Shown here: piece after piece, positions 12,640-20,762 of the stretch
Layout of the letters: every line of letters begins with the position of its first letter
Numbering within the stretch: the first letter of the stretch is position 1
Assembly (NCBI GenBank): GCA_036873755.1
Contig: JAVTVY010018819.1
Location: 1 to 64,000 of the forward strand
Source: Hanleya hanleyi
Lineage: Eukaryota > Mollusca > Polyplacophora > Lepidopleurida > Hanleyidae
Length of the DNA: 64,000 nucleotides
Direction: 5' to 3'
Translations under genes and position numbers: made by a program
The notes under the pieces: generated by a model
Seen by the model: the letters and a program-made list of their open reading frames with translations, nothing else
What the model was told of the DNA's origin: nothing
Databases searched by the model: none

Positions 12640-12738
12640 CAACAGTGGCCTCAGCTCTTGACATATTTATCTCAATTCAACTTAAATATGGCTAACTTCC
12701 CCACAGCTGTCGTGATAAAGTTTTTTAGAAACGCCCGC
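12640..12738. repeat. Left half of the repeat that received element A
   Basis: With the sequence after 23,506 removed of one duplication copy, this forms a continuous stretch resembling about 24,195-24,380: ATTTATCTCA, AGCTGTC..GTGA.AAGTT and AACCCTT.AAAT occur in the same order in both. The second copy therefore shows the empty site. Confidence 0.6.
12733..12738. repeat. Target-site duplication, left copy, element A
   Basis: GCCCGC, identical to 23507-23512 and directly abutting the AG terminus. Confidence 0.92.
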
Positions 12739-13778
12739 AGTAGTATAGTAAGGGCGGCACAGGTATTATTTTCCAGGGAGGTAACTCTTGGTTCCTTTTT
12801 CCGCCAGGGGGCGCCACCAGGCCCGTATGACATCACTTCCGGTCTGGGTGAATGGAGCGTGACCTGGGAACATGATAGGATATGTACTGACCTGTCTGTG
12901 GGGTTTTTCCACAATGTCGTTCCAGTAGTAGTAATGTATGAAGATGTTACTGTCAGGATAGACAAAGTGTATGGAAATAGACGTTTTGGGGTCTAGGTGG
13001 GCCACTAGTGGGTCGATGGAGTCGTATGAGGTATCAATGTGAAGCATTCGTGAAGGCGCATCCGATTGGACTAGTGTCTCGGCCGTTGTCAACATTCTGC
13101 GCACGCGCAGACAGGGAATTCTGGGAAAATGGTATGGCAATAGACGTGTTGCGGTCTAGGTGAGCCCCTAGATTTTGACATTTTGGGGGTGTGTGGCTGT
13201 GTTTGACCCACCACTATGGGTCCATGTTTGTGGTTGGGTAGTGTGGGTTGTGACGTCACTTCCGGGTTTCACTAAAACTACCTCCGAACCCAGAAGAGTT
13301 CCAATTTTTCCCGTACACGTAGGGTCCGGATTTTCAACATTCCAGATTTCCCCGGCCCGGCCCGGTCCGGCCCGACCCGGCCCGCCCCGGCCCGACCCGG
13401 CCCGCCCCGGCCCGCCCCAGCCGCAGCGCGCGCGCGCGGGTTATCCGGCCGCAGCGCGCGCGCGCGTCATCACCGGAAGTGCGCGGATGAATGTCGGATC
13501 AAAGGTCACATCCAGGTCCAAAGGTCAAAGGTCTCCCTTTCGGCAAGGTTCGGCAACAATGTTGCGGCATCGATATACAGAGCTTGAACCCAAAAAGGGG
13601 ATTGTAAATTAACCTGGGAAGGATGGGCAGTTCCATTTGGACCAATCAGCGGTCGAGAAATAGAGCCAATGAGCGATCGATAAAAGAACCAATGGACGGG
13701 GACTAGAATTTCGCTCATGTCTGCGCCTACATCCGGGTACTGGGATGCTTTTGCCTACGTCCGCGCCTACGTCCGGAT
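12739..13778. repeat. Left terminal inverted repeat, element A
   Basis: Matches the reverse complement of 22016-23506 over its length, apart from extra tandem units in the right copy. It contains CRE-like sites, a GCGCACGCGC site near 13,095, a CCCGG-rich block at 13,350-13,430 and alternating GCGCGC runs. Open frames here (for example 12,598-13,140 and 13,175-13,612) are shadows of repeat sequence. The inner boundary is approximate. Confidence 0.88.
13350..13465. repeat. CCCGG-rich and GC-alternating low-complexity block
   Basis: Repeats of CCCGG/CCCGA followed by two GCGCGCGCGCG runs, mirrored at about 22,350-22,410 in the right terminal repeat. Alternating GC of this kind can adopt Z-DNA; whether it matters here is unknown. 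Confidence 0.8.
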
Positions 13779-13975
13779 TCTTCTACACCCGGGTAATGTT
13801 TTCGGGACATGGATGGGTTACCTTTGGCTCCATTCTAGGCCACTGATTGGCTAATACGGTGTTCAAAGCCAGTTCCATACATTATGCTCATATAGAAAAC
13901 ACACAAGACAGGGTTTTTTGGTGAGATCTCTTTTTTTTTTCAGTAACAACAACAACGTAAGAACAACCACGTGAA

Positions 13976-14111
13976 AACTGAAGCCCAGAACAGGGGGCTT
14001 GTACATTGAAAAAACTGAAGCCCAGAACAGGGGGCTTGTAAACTTAAGCCCAGAACAGGGGGCTTGTGTACATTGAAAGAACTTAAGCCCAGAACGGGGC
14101 TTGTACATTGA
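13976..14111. repeat. Short tandem repeat, AAGCCCAGAACAGGGGGCTTGT unit family
   Basis: Four copies of a 30-40 bp unit containing GCCCAGAACAGGGGGC, itself partly palindromic. The array lies immediately downstream (minus strand) of the C-terminal protease fragment and distorts the 3' end of that gene. Confidence 0.85.
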
Positions 14112-14251
14112 AATGATGGACGGCCCAGTCATATACGAGTACATCGCGGTCCTCGGCCTTGGGGTACTCGTCAAACACGATGGTAGATAAGGTTCTGCCC
14201 CGGCATCGATGGTACAGGTAAAACAAGCAATATTGTCCGCACACGCTAGTG
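14112..14251 (-). pseudogene. Adenain-like cysteine protease, C-terminal fragment
   Basis: The minus-strand frame through this stretch contains TSVCGQYCLFYL, the catalytic-cysteine motif of adenovirus-type (C5 family) proteases, followed by a conserved tail ending near AVHHFNV. In Polintons and adenoviruses this enzyme matures virion proteins. It is cut off from the N-terminal part (14,682-14,929) by a 421-bp insertion with a target duplication. Downstream of the fragment the frame runs into a tandem repeat. Confidence 0.82.
14243..14251. repeat. Target duplication, left copy, 421-bp insertion
   Basis: ACGCTAGTG against ACGCTACTG at 14673-14681: nine bases with one mismatch. Confidence 0.7.
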
Positions 14252-14672
14252 CATTCGGAACTCCCGAGCGGAAATCTACGAAGGGGACCGATTCTACGCT
14301 CGGGGGACGACAACATGAATTTCCTATGAATCTCCAGATGTGACGCACCGGAACGGTTTAATACGCATGGCTCCGAAGCCCAATCACTCTCGCGGAAGCC
14401 TTAATCCCCGACCAGCAAATATTTCCCTGCGAGTCTCTGATTTACGTCAGATATTCTAAAAACTGTTTATTCTTTTCATTCGAAGCACGTTTCAATAGAA
14501 AACCATCAGTTTAAATGGTACACACGCCACGTATTGGCAAGATATAATTCCCGTGACGTCACTGACAGTTCCCTGACAGACCGAAACACACGTGACCACG
14601 CTCTAGTCCAATATGGCGGCAATGGCCTTCGAGGGACATCTCAAACCGGAGATCCCCGAGAAGTTGCGAATG
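14252..14672. mobile_element. 421-bp TIR insertion inside the protease gene
   Basis: It begins CATTCGGAACTCCCGAG and ends with the complement of CATTCGCAACTTCTCGG, giving imperfect inverted ends. The 9-bp flanking duplication suggests a Mutator-like or similar DNA transposon MITE, though an 8-bp hAT-type reading is possible. A related fragment lies at about 5931. No coding capacity is recognised. Confidence 0.75.
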
Positions 14673-14681
14673 ACGCTACTG
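14673..14681. repeat. Target duplication, right copy, 421-bp insertion
   Basis: ACGCTACTG, one mismatch from 14243-14251. Confidence 0.7.
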
Positions 14682-14952
14682 GTCAGGCTTTGCAACGTTT
14701 GACTGTTCCAACACCACGTCTCTGTGCCTTGATCCATGAAGTCTGTTAAATCGGGGTGGAGGGGTGGCAGGCCGTACGGGTCAAAGTATTCGCCCTGCGT
14801 TTCTGTCAAGTACACGCCCACCCAATGTTCACCGGGCCGATCCATCGGGTCCGTGTTGAGAACGTAAGCAGCAGGATACATACGGTCTAATAGGAACACA
14901 TCTCGGGCGAACACCCCTTGAAAGACCATACGTGTATCTGGTCTGTATCCAT
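14682..14952 (-). pseudogene. Adenain-like cysteine protease, N-terminal fragment
   Basis: From ATG at 14929 the frame reads GVFARDV, then PGEHWVGVYL and GEYFDPYGLPP, the blocks that carry the catalytic His and acidic residue of C5 adenain-type proteases. It stays in frame to TLQSLTSSV, where the 421-bp element interrupts it; the catalytic Cys lies beyond, at 14,112-14,251. An upstream ATG at 14952, one base after the capsid stop, looks like the original start but is out of frame with the rest, which implies a small indel near 14,930. The function is lost in this copy. Confidence 0.85.
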
Positions 14953-14953
14953 G

Positions 14954-15889
14954 TTAGGTGGAGAAGTCACACAGGACGTTGCGCGCCTTGTCCACTTGAA
15001 TGATGTTGTCAAACTCGGCGTAGCAGATCACATTGACGGTGGTCCCGAGGGCCCGTGCAAAGTGGATTTCCAACCGTAAATTGCCTTGCTTGGCCAAGGC
15101 CAGCTGATGGTCGTTCTCTAAGGTGGGGATCAGATCGAAACAGAACAACGTGTATCCGTTCGCGTAGTGCTCCCGACTGATCATATTCCCTTTGTCCTGG
15201 TTGATTTGACCGGTGGCTGTAAACAGGCTCTGATAGGCTCGAATGAAATTCCTGCGCCCAAAGTTCGGTGTTAAGGCCGTAGTTGGAACCTGTTGTCCAT
15301 CCACATGCAGGGCCACAAGATTGATGCCGAAATGTTTAAAGTCAAACGGGTTCTCTGGGTAGGCTCCGCTGAAACTGATATTTTCCACACAGGCCAGAAT
15401 CAATCGCTTGGGTAGTTCCCCCAGGAATAGGTTTTCTTTGTTGGCGCTCATATTTCCAGCAGGCACAGAGAACACTTTGGTTTGTACACGTCGGATAGAG
15501 TACTGGGCTGGTTTTGTTTCCAAGGCTTTCATGTGTCCCAATTGAACGGCTGGATTCTGTTTCACTTTTCAGACATACAGGACTGCGTCTTGGATGACAA
15601 TCTTATAGTCAGCTGCATGCCCGTCTACGTTAGTGGCCATCAATGCGAAGGTCGGAGGCGCCCGTATCAGTCGGATGTTGATGGGGATCTTGTTCAATAG
15701 GTACCGGTCTTGCATGAAAATGTCTGCGTGCAGTCGACCCATGAGATCCACCGAGGCACCGTTCGCGGTGAAAGCCTTCCGTTTGTTATATCCTTCATTG
15801 TCCACCGTGTCCATGTGCTCGGCTGTGTCCTGGTAGAATAAAGCGACTGTCAGCTGAGATTTTTTAGCCTCTCGTCCATACGACAACAC
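14954..15889 (-). pseudogene. Polinton major capsid protein (double jelly-roll), truncated and interrupted
   Basis: Two consecutive open stretches in the same frame, 15569-15889 and 14954-15565, are separated only by TGA at 15566-15568 (a CGA-to-TGA change would explain it). Blocks such as LMGRLHADIFMQDRYLL, NPAVQLGHMKALE, ENLFLGELPKRL and NPFDFKHFGIN are those of the Polinton/adintovirus hexon-like capsid. It would form the virion shell. About half of the usual length is missing at the N-terminus: the frame opens abruptly next to the pVI-like gene, so a deletion probably removed the 5' half. The stop is TAA at 14954-14956. Confidence 0.85.
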
Positions 15890-16067
15890 TCACTTTTACT
15901 CCACGCGTCACCAAGGGCAGGAACGTTTTGACGATGCTCCCGAATATGTTCCCCAGCCCATGGCCTCGTTGCATGCGTGCACCACTAAAGACGGGAAGGC
16001 CACCCCCGGCCTGTTGGGCATAATAGTCCATATAGCTGCGTGCATCGCACTCGTAAGGGACCTTCAT
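15864..16067 (-). pseudogene. pVI-like minor capsid protein, truncated
   Basis: A 67-codon frame with YYAQQAGGGLPVFSGARMQ and RGHGLGNIFGSIVK, the pattern of the Polinton/adintovirus protein compared with adenovirus protein VI (internal, membrane-active). Its ATG at 16067-16065 overlaps the TAA of the penton-like gene in a TAATG arrangement. The C-terminal end is replaced by unrelated residues where the deletion joins capsid sequence, and the last codons overlap the capsid frame. A GTGAGT just inside this end resembles a splice donor, possibly by chance. Confidence 0.75.
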
Positions 16068-16855
16068 TATACAAAGTGGGGAGCACGTGTTTGTCGAAAA
16101 TGAAGTGTCATCACTACTTTTCCTCGTTCGAATGCCACCGGTCGTCCCGTGTCATCTCTTATATCCACCGTGATAGTGTTGATGTCGGTTTGTCGTACGG
16201 GTAGGTAGTGCATGTGAGTGAAACTGTGGGTGACTTGATCTCCATACGTCTTTTTAATGGGGAACACCCGTAACAGAGGTGTGTTGATATCGCCCACGAT
16301 GTGGTTGTCGACTACGTCCGAGTAGACGTAGAGTCCGTACATACCCGACTTCATATCCATCGGGATCTGGCCACGGTCCTCGGATGGACCCGTGTAGGTC
16401 GCGTGAGCGAGACCCAGCATTTGCTGTAGGATAGAACTCGGTACGACACTCAAGTTGGCGGTGAGGAGGATCAGTGCCTTGTCGTTGTGTGCGTTGTAAT
16501 CGAAGTTCACGTGATTCTTGAAGGGAAAGGATTTGATGGGTTTTGAAACATTCGTGACCTCCCGTAGAGCCTTATAATGCAACAGTCTTGTCAGCCCCTG
16601 CATGAACTCCTTGGGGGGTATCGTATTGGCCTTCGGGGAGGGTGAGTCGGGTGTTTTTGCCTTCGTAGGTCACCTCGTACCACACTTCATTGGCTCACAC
16701 GTTGTACCACGAGTAAGGATATTGGATATCCACGAGGCCACATTCCCATCGTCCAGGTAAATGCAACGGTTGCGGTAACTGGGTGACGTACTTGGCCAAG
16801 GTGTTGTCAGGAACACATCCAGCGAACTGTTACTGGGTAGGGTGAGGTAAAACAT
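16067..16855 (-). pseudogene. Penton-like minor capsid protein, frameshifted
   Basis: The C-terminal part (16067-16603) is open and contains GLYVYSDVVDNHIVGD and DIRDDTGRPVAFERGKV, hallmarks of the single jelly-roll penton protein of Polintons. The N-terminal motif FYLTLPSNSSLD is present from ATG at 16855. Between about 16,810 and 16,604 the conserved sequence is in other frames, implying at least two compensating indels. It would occupy the capsid vertices. The TAA at 16067-16069 overlaps the next gene's ATG. Confidence 0.82.
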
Positions 16856-17059
16856 GGCGACTGAGCTGTCCTGTTGCTGCTGTTGGTTTTAATAGGTGTT
16901 CCAGGCCTTGGTCGGTTGTGTCCGGCGTCGTGTTCGTCGCGGTGACTTGCTACGTGTCACGGCTCTGGGGTGTCTTGATCAAGGGTGGTTTTTTAAAGGT
17001 CTGAAAAGAAAGTGCCCGTTGAGGTGGTGGTGTTTTGGGGGGTGACTCCGGTTCTCATT
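16856..17059. other. Spacer between penton-like and core-like genes
   Basis: Low-complexity GT-rich (plus strand) sequence. In the minus frames it reads as Pro/Ser/Thr-rich residues, probably the degraded tail of the gene upstream. Confidence 0.4.
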
Positions 17060-17718
17060 CGTCTTCCTTAGAAGGTAGTGGGCCACTCGGCGATTGCTGG
17101 GTCCGTTGCATAAAGGCCCAGCGGTGGGGATTCCCCACCAATTCCTGTGGTACATGTATGTCTTTCAAGCCTTGAGCGAAGACCTCCCATCCTCGAGGAT
17201 CTGTGTGCGACCTGCGTTGACGCATCAGGCATTCACTAAATCCGTCATGTGGGTCCCGGGGACCACCTGATTCTGTACCAGGAGTTCGCCTTTATCATTC
17301 CAAGTCATGTTAGGATTCTGTTTCATCCGTTGTAATACCAGGCCAGCTTGTTTCTTGAACGATGCAGGTACACTCTTCAGCACTTCGTCTTCTACCCACT
17401 GTGGGGCTGTGGGTGGTACCCTGGTAATGGCAGCTGTTGGAGCGATGCTGAGGTAGGCAGTGTGTCACGTGGTGGTGGTGGTGGTGGTGCTGGGGTAGAG
17501 AGGGTTTTGTATTGGTCCATGAACGTCATGTACCGTTGAAGCGTCTCATTGTACCGTTGTACTTTCTCACTGTCGCTTAATCCCGGTCTTTGTAAGATCT
17601 GTTGCATCTCTTCATCGAGGGTGTTTATGGTCTTCACCGTAGGTGGAACAGGGTAGGGCGATTGGAGGTTTTGAAGGAACCGTGGTTCGACGAGGACCAT
17701 TTTTCTCGTGTGGTTCAT
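17060..17718 (-). pseudogene. Polinton virion-associated protein of unknown role, frameshifted
   Basis: Begins at ATG 17718-17716 with NHTRKMVLVEP. A coiled region with LDEEMQQIL and SDSEKVQRYNETLQRYM follows, then a polyproline run, with a stop at 17392. Conserved-looking sequence resumes in another frame to about 17,230 (NPNMTWNDKGELL) and again in a further frame near 17,110-17,170 (PQELVGN). This layout matches a gene that follows the core-like gene in Polintons. The function is not established; it is probably a virion component. Confidence 0.6.
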
Positions 17719-18060
17719 TGTCGGCCGAAGAGTCCACCCAATACTGGACCCAACACGGAAGCGGCCAACGGTGCTAAGATGGCCCCGAGAAAGCCGCCTT
17801 TTCTGTAACACCTTTTTCTTTTGTGTTTGAGGGACCCGCTTGTGGACTAGGGTTCGGAGACCTGTCTTATGCTTGGCCAACTTGGTCTTCTGAGCCGGAG
17901 TCAGAGGTACGTTGCCTTTTAACAGGTTGTACCCGATCTCGCACAGACAGCGTACAAGGTCAGGGTCCGCACCGCGTACAATGGTTCGGACCAACTCGTG
18001 TGGGGCCGTCTTCAATACACGGAGCGTGGGAGCGTGCTTCCGTACTCGCGCAGACATCAT
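17715..18060 (-). pseudogene. Core-like (pX-like) basic protein, frameshifted
   Basis: From ATG at 18060 the product is strongly basic, with LLKGNVPLTPAQK and KHKTGLRTL, the pattern of the Polinton/adintovirus protein compared with adenovirus core protein X, likely DNA-condensing. At the A run complementary to TTTT at 17799-17802 the frame changes. One base fewer would lead into a Gly-rich hydrophobic stretch ending at TGA 17717-17715, which overlaps the next gene's ATG (ATGA). In the sequence as given the frame runs straight on, so two genes appear as one 224-codon frame (17392-18066). The leading residues at 18066-18061 have no ATG. Confidence 0.7.
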
Positions 18061-18105
18061 GTACAACTAATGCTAGAACTCACAACTCTGCTCTTTTTAT
18101 CTACC

Positions 18106-18738
18106 TCAGGGAACAGAGACAAAATCAACCATGCTGTGGTATTCATTCTTTTTATTATCTCCATCATCAAACACACACATCCCAGCTGGGGGCGCCACTG
18201 TGGGTGTGTTTACATTATTTTTGCATGTACGCGTGGTGGGTCTCTCCGGGAAAGATGCCGGTCCGTAGTCGAAGGTGGTCGTGGGTGGCTTGCTTGAGGT
18301 CGAAGAGCATATACCCGTGCTGAGGGGTTGTGGCATCTTTAAAGGCTTCCAACGCAAACGGTGTGCGGCCGGGATACATATGTCTCGCCAGGTGCAGCAG
18401 TTGAGTGGTATCTCCCGATGTTCTTTGGTTTTACTGAACAGATTCTGCACAATGTAGATGATGCTGAGCCGTCGATGATGGCTGCCTTTGGTAAAGAGTT
18501 GGGTGACCCGAGCATCCGTCTCCGCCATGAGATCATCCAGAACCACCAAGGTGTCGGGTTCCAAATCGCCCAGGTTGGGTAGGCCTTCCACGAACGTGAT
18601 GTGGGGCATTGCTGCATACGCTGCCTGCCATTCTCCGTAATACCACACGACTCGGGCAATGGGTGGGGTGATCATGCTGTCGGCGTGTTGAAGGAGCTTC
18701 CTGACGAAGTTCGTTTTGCCGGAACAGTTGTCTGTTCA
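18106..18738 (-). pseudogene. Genome-packaging ATPase (A32/FtsK-HerA type), truncated and frameshifted
   Basis: The frame contains CSGKTNFVRKLL (Walker A, about 18,693-18,726), LVVLDDLM (Walker B) and HHRRLSIIYIVQNLF (sensor-like strand). These are the marks of the Polinton packaging ATPase, which pumps DNA into capsids. A TGA sits four codons before the P-loop, so the N-terminus is missing or supplied by an upstream exon: CACTGAACAG just before ACAACTG resembles a splice acceptor. After the motif SKTKEH (about 18,430) the frame is disturbed, and the rest of the expected C-terminus is visible in another frame near 18,245-18,390. Part of the 5' end overlaps the membrane-protein gene. Confidence 0.82.
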
Positions 18739-19064
18739 GTGTGAGGGATGAAATCCGGTGGGTTTTCAGACGTAGTGGGTGTACTTGGTGTAGGTGTGGA
18801 GCTCGGTGTGGAGCTCGATGGGGCTTGTACACGGGGTGTGGTGGTGACTGGGCTCGATACGGGGTTGACTGGTGCTATCTGTAGACCGGTTTCACTGATG
18901 GCTAGTGTTCTCAGTTGGTTAAGTAACGTGCTGACATAGGCTACGTCGTAAAACACACCTCCGTACAACACGCTCAGCAGGGTTAGCACTATCACCACAA
19001 AGCCCACGTGCGCTTTGCGCGTTTTGGGAGACGCGGTGTTCAGAGGCAGCTGCTGTTTGTCCAT
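18672..19064 (-). CDS. Small membrane protein of element A, unknown function
   Basis: 130 codons from ATG 19064-19062, chosen because the TATA box at 19113-19119 lies about 45 nt upstream; the longer open frame to 19208 reads across that TATA box. Residues about 20-42 form one transmembrane helix (VGFVVIVLTLLSVLYGG). The second half is Ser/Thr/Pro-rich and probably on the other side of the membrane, a mucin-like stalk. The last roughly 20 codons read the ATPase P-loop DNA in another frame, which suggests either a true overlap or a fusion created by deletion. I know no homologue. Confidence 0.6.
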   Translation of the reverse strand: MDKQQLPLNTASPKTRKAHVGFVVIVLTLLSVLYGGVFYDVAYVSTLLNQLRTLAISETGLQIAPVNPVSSPVTTTPRVQAPSSSTPSSTPTPSTPTTSENPPDFIPHTEQTTVPAKRTSSGSSFNTPTA

Positions 19065-19112
19065 AGCACTGTGGTCGAACGTGGAATGAAGGATGACGGC
19101 AGTGCTGTCTGG

Positions 19113-19119
19113 CTTTATA
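19113..19119 (-). promoter_or_regulatory. TATA box of the membrane-protein gene
   Basis: TATAAAG on the minus strand, about 45 nt before the ATG at 19064. Confidence 0.55.
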
Positions 19120-19204
19120 GTCGTTTCACCTGGTTGGCAGCGACCCAGGAATTGAAGGAACTGTGCCAGCCTTGCCATTTGACGAAATGAAACAGTTTGC
19201 CACG

Positions 19205-20188
19205 TCAACGTTCCGTTTTCAAAATCTGCTCCACCGTGTAGTAGTCTTGCTTTGTTTTTACGACAGGCTGTAATTCCGTCTCGTAAAACGTCCCTAGCAA
19301 CGGTTCCCCTTGAAGATCTTCCAGTTCATAGACTCGCTGCTGTCGGGGTAGGCGCCGTTTAATCAGGAAGTGCTCATCGCTCCAGTTGGGCAAGTAACTT
19401 TTCTCGAACTTGCCCTTGACTTTACTGATCCGTACAGGGTCTCCGACCTTGTACACCGCCTTCGTCGTTCGCTGCGATTGCCTGGGGTACAAGACACGCC
19501 GGACTTGGTCTTCATTGCGTTGGGTGACGGTAATGGGGGCTCTCTCTATACTCCGGTGATAGGCTCGATTGTAACCGCTCACAAGTTTTGGGAGAACATC
19601 GATGTACCGCCTTGTATTCTTATAGGTGAAATATTTATACATGCGGCCTTTGAATGTCTTGTTGAACCTTTCCACCACGGAAGCCTTGGTCTCGTTGTAC
19701 GTATGGAAGAAAAACACCTTCTGGGATTTCAGAAACTGTTGGAACGGTCTGTTGAGGAATTCCGTGCCTTCGTCGTTTTGCAAATACAAAGGTTTGCGCC
19801 CGGTCTTGAAGATGTCTTTGAACGCCGCTATGAGATTCGCCCCCGTTTTCGTCCGGATGGGTACCACCCACGCATATTTCGATAGGATATCGATGCACGT
19901 CAAAATATACCGATTTCCATCGTTGTGTTTGGCAAAGGCGCTCATATCGACCAAATTCGCTTGCCACTGGGCATCTATTCCTCCCACGATGAACCGGTTC
20001 CGTAGAAAATGGCGACGGACATATCGATGTAAGGTATAGGTGTCTTGTTTTCTTAACCAATCTCGGACTTGGGCACGTTGTACCCCCTGGGGTTTGGCCG
20101 CTCGATAGAGAGCCGACAATGCACTATAGGCCGCCGGACTGTCGGGACTGTAGTATAAGTTATTCAACACCTTCTCCCAGCGCTTCAT
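19205..20188 (-). CDS. Polinton integrase (retroviral-type rve, c-integrase)
   Basis: 327 codons, intact. The N-terminal helical region is followed by the rve core with catalytic acids D81 (ANLVDMSAF), D139 (LQNDEGTEF) and E173 (SVVERFNKTF), then a C-terminal SH3-like segment (VGDPVRISKVKGKFEKSYLP...GTFYETELQPV) typical of Polinton integrases. It would cut and join the AG...CT ends to staggered target DNA, giving the 6-bp duplications seen here. A TATA box at 20224-20231 lies 36 nt upstream of the ATG. The D139-to-E173 spacing (33 residues between) is slightly shorter than the classical 35. This is the best preserved gene of element A and could in principle still supply integrase to related elements. 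Confidence 0.95.
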   Translation of the reverse strand: MKRWEKVLNNLYYSPDSPAAYSALSALYRAAKPQGVQRAQVRDWLRKQDTYTLHRYVRRHFLRNRFIVGGIDAQWQANLVDMSAFAKHNDGNRYILTCIDILSKYAWVVPIRTKTGANLIAAFKDIFKTGRKPLYLQNDEGTEFLNRPFQQFLKSQKVFFFHTYNETKASVVERFNKTFKGRMYKYFTYKNTRRYIDVLPKLVSGYNRAYHRSIERAPITVTQRNEDQVRRVLYPRQSQRTTKAVYKVGDPVRISKVKGKFEKSYLPNWSDEHFLIKRRLPRQQRVYELEDLQGEPLLGTFYETELQPVVKTKQDYYTVEQILKTER

Positions 20189-20223
20189 GGTGACAAATGA
20201 TGATGGATCCTGGCTCTATCGTT

Positions 20224-20231
20224 TATTTATA
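20224..20231 (-). promoter_or_regulatory. TATA box of the integrase gene
   Basis: TATAAATA on the minus strand, 36 nt before the ATG at 20188. Confidence 0.6.
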
Positions 20232-20257
20232 ACGGGTATATCTTGGACCGGAGTTTC

Positions 20258-20682
20258 TTATTGATTTTCTTCGTTGGCTTCCCCAGTGTCCATGGTAAAT
20301 GACCAGTCCAACTCGTCTGATGACCGCTTGATAAGCACTTGATCCACATCTACCACGGCATCTTCCAATGCAGACCATAGATCAGGGTGAAGGGTAAAAT
20401 GCACTGTACCCCCATCTAGCCGAGCCAATTGAGCAAAGAAAGGGCCGCGTCGGATGTACACATCGTGACACAAGTGAATGAGGTCGCCAGTTCACCAGAC
20501 AACACCCGTTTGAATTTGGTCCAGCCCTCCCGGGACAGACGAATGTGGGCCGGGCACGGTTGTGTAGGGTCCGCATCACAGATGTCTCCCACCTCCTCCA
20601 TGATATCGATTTTATCCGCATAAACGTGCAGGAAAACCTCGGGGGTCAAGCTGAGATACGCCAGTATTATATGCTCCGTCAT
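20258..20682 (-). pseudogene. Unknown element A gene, frameshifted tandem paralogue
   Basis: Two overlapping frames (ATG at 20682, and a second frame covering 20473-20258) together align with the intact neighbour at 20763-21242: shared LHVY.DK, GWTKFKRVLSGEL, RRGPFF/HRGPFF, FTL.PDLW.A and RSSDEL.W. A net one-base loss after GEL (near 20,485) separates them. A TATA box at 20722-20729 resembles that of the neighbour (both followed by ACGAG). It is a duplicated gene of unknown function that decayed after duplication, or carries a sequencing indel. Confidence 0.75.
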
Positions 20683-20721
20683 GGTCAGTACGTGAATGGT
20701 ACCAGATTTGACTGTCTCTCG

Positions 20722-20729
20722 TATTTATA
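20722..20729 (-). promoter_or_regulatory. TATA box of the frameshifted paralogue
   Basis: TATAAATA followed by ACGAG on the minus strand, 40 nt before the ATG at 20682. Confidence 0.6.
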
Positions 20730-20762
20730 GGGAGAACCCCGTGAGATCAAAGGATCGGGTGG

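Noticed and set aside
12598..13612. Frames of 97-145 codons at the left end of element A
   Set aside because: They lie in the terminal inverted repeat or span its border, and similar frames recur in the other copy (22,187-22,573; 23,144-23,479), as expected of repeated non-coding DNA.
15885..15900. GTGAGT as a real intron donor in the pVI/capsid junction
   Set aside because: The motif is good but no matching acceptor that restores a capsid exon is visible; a deletion explains the data better.
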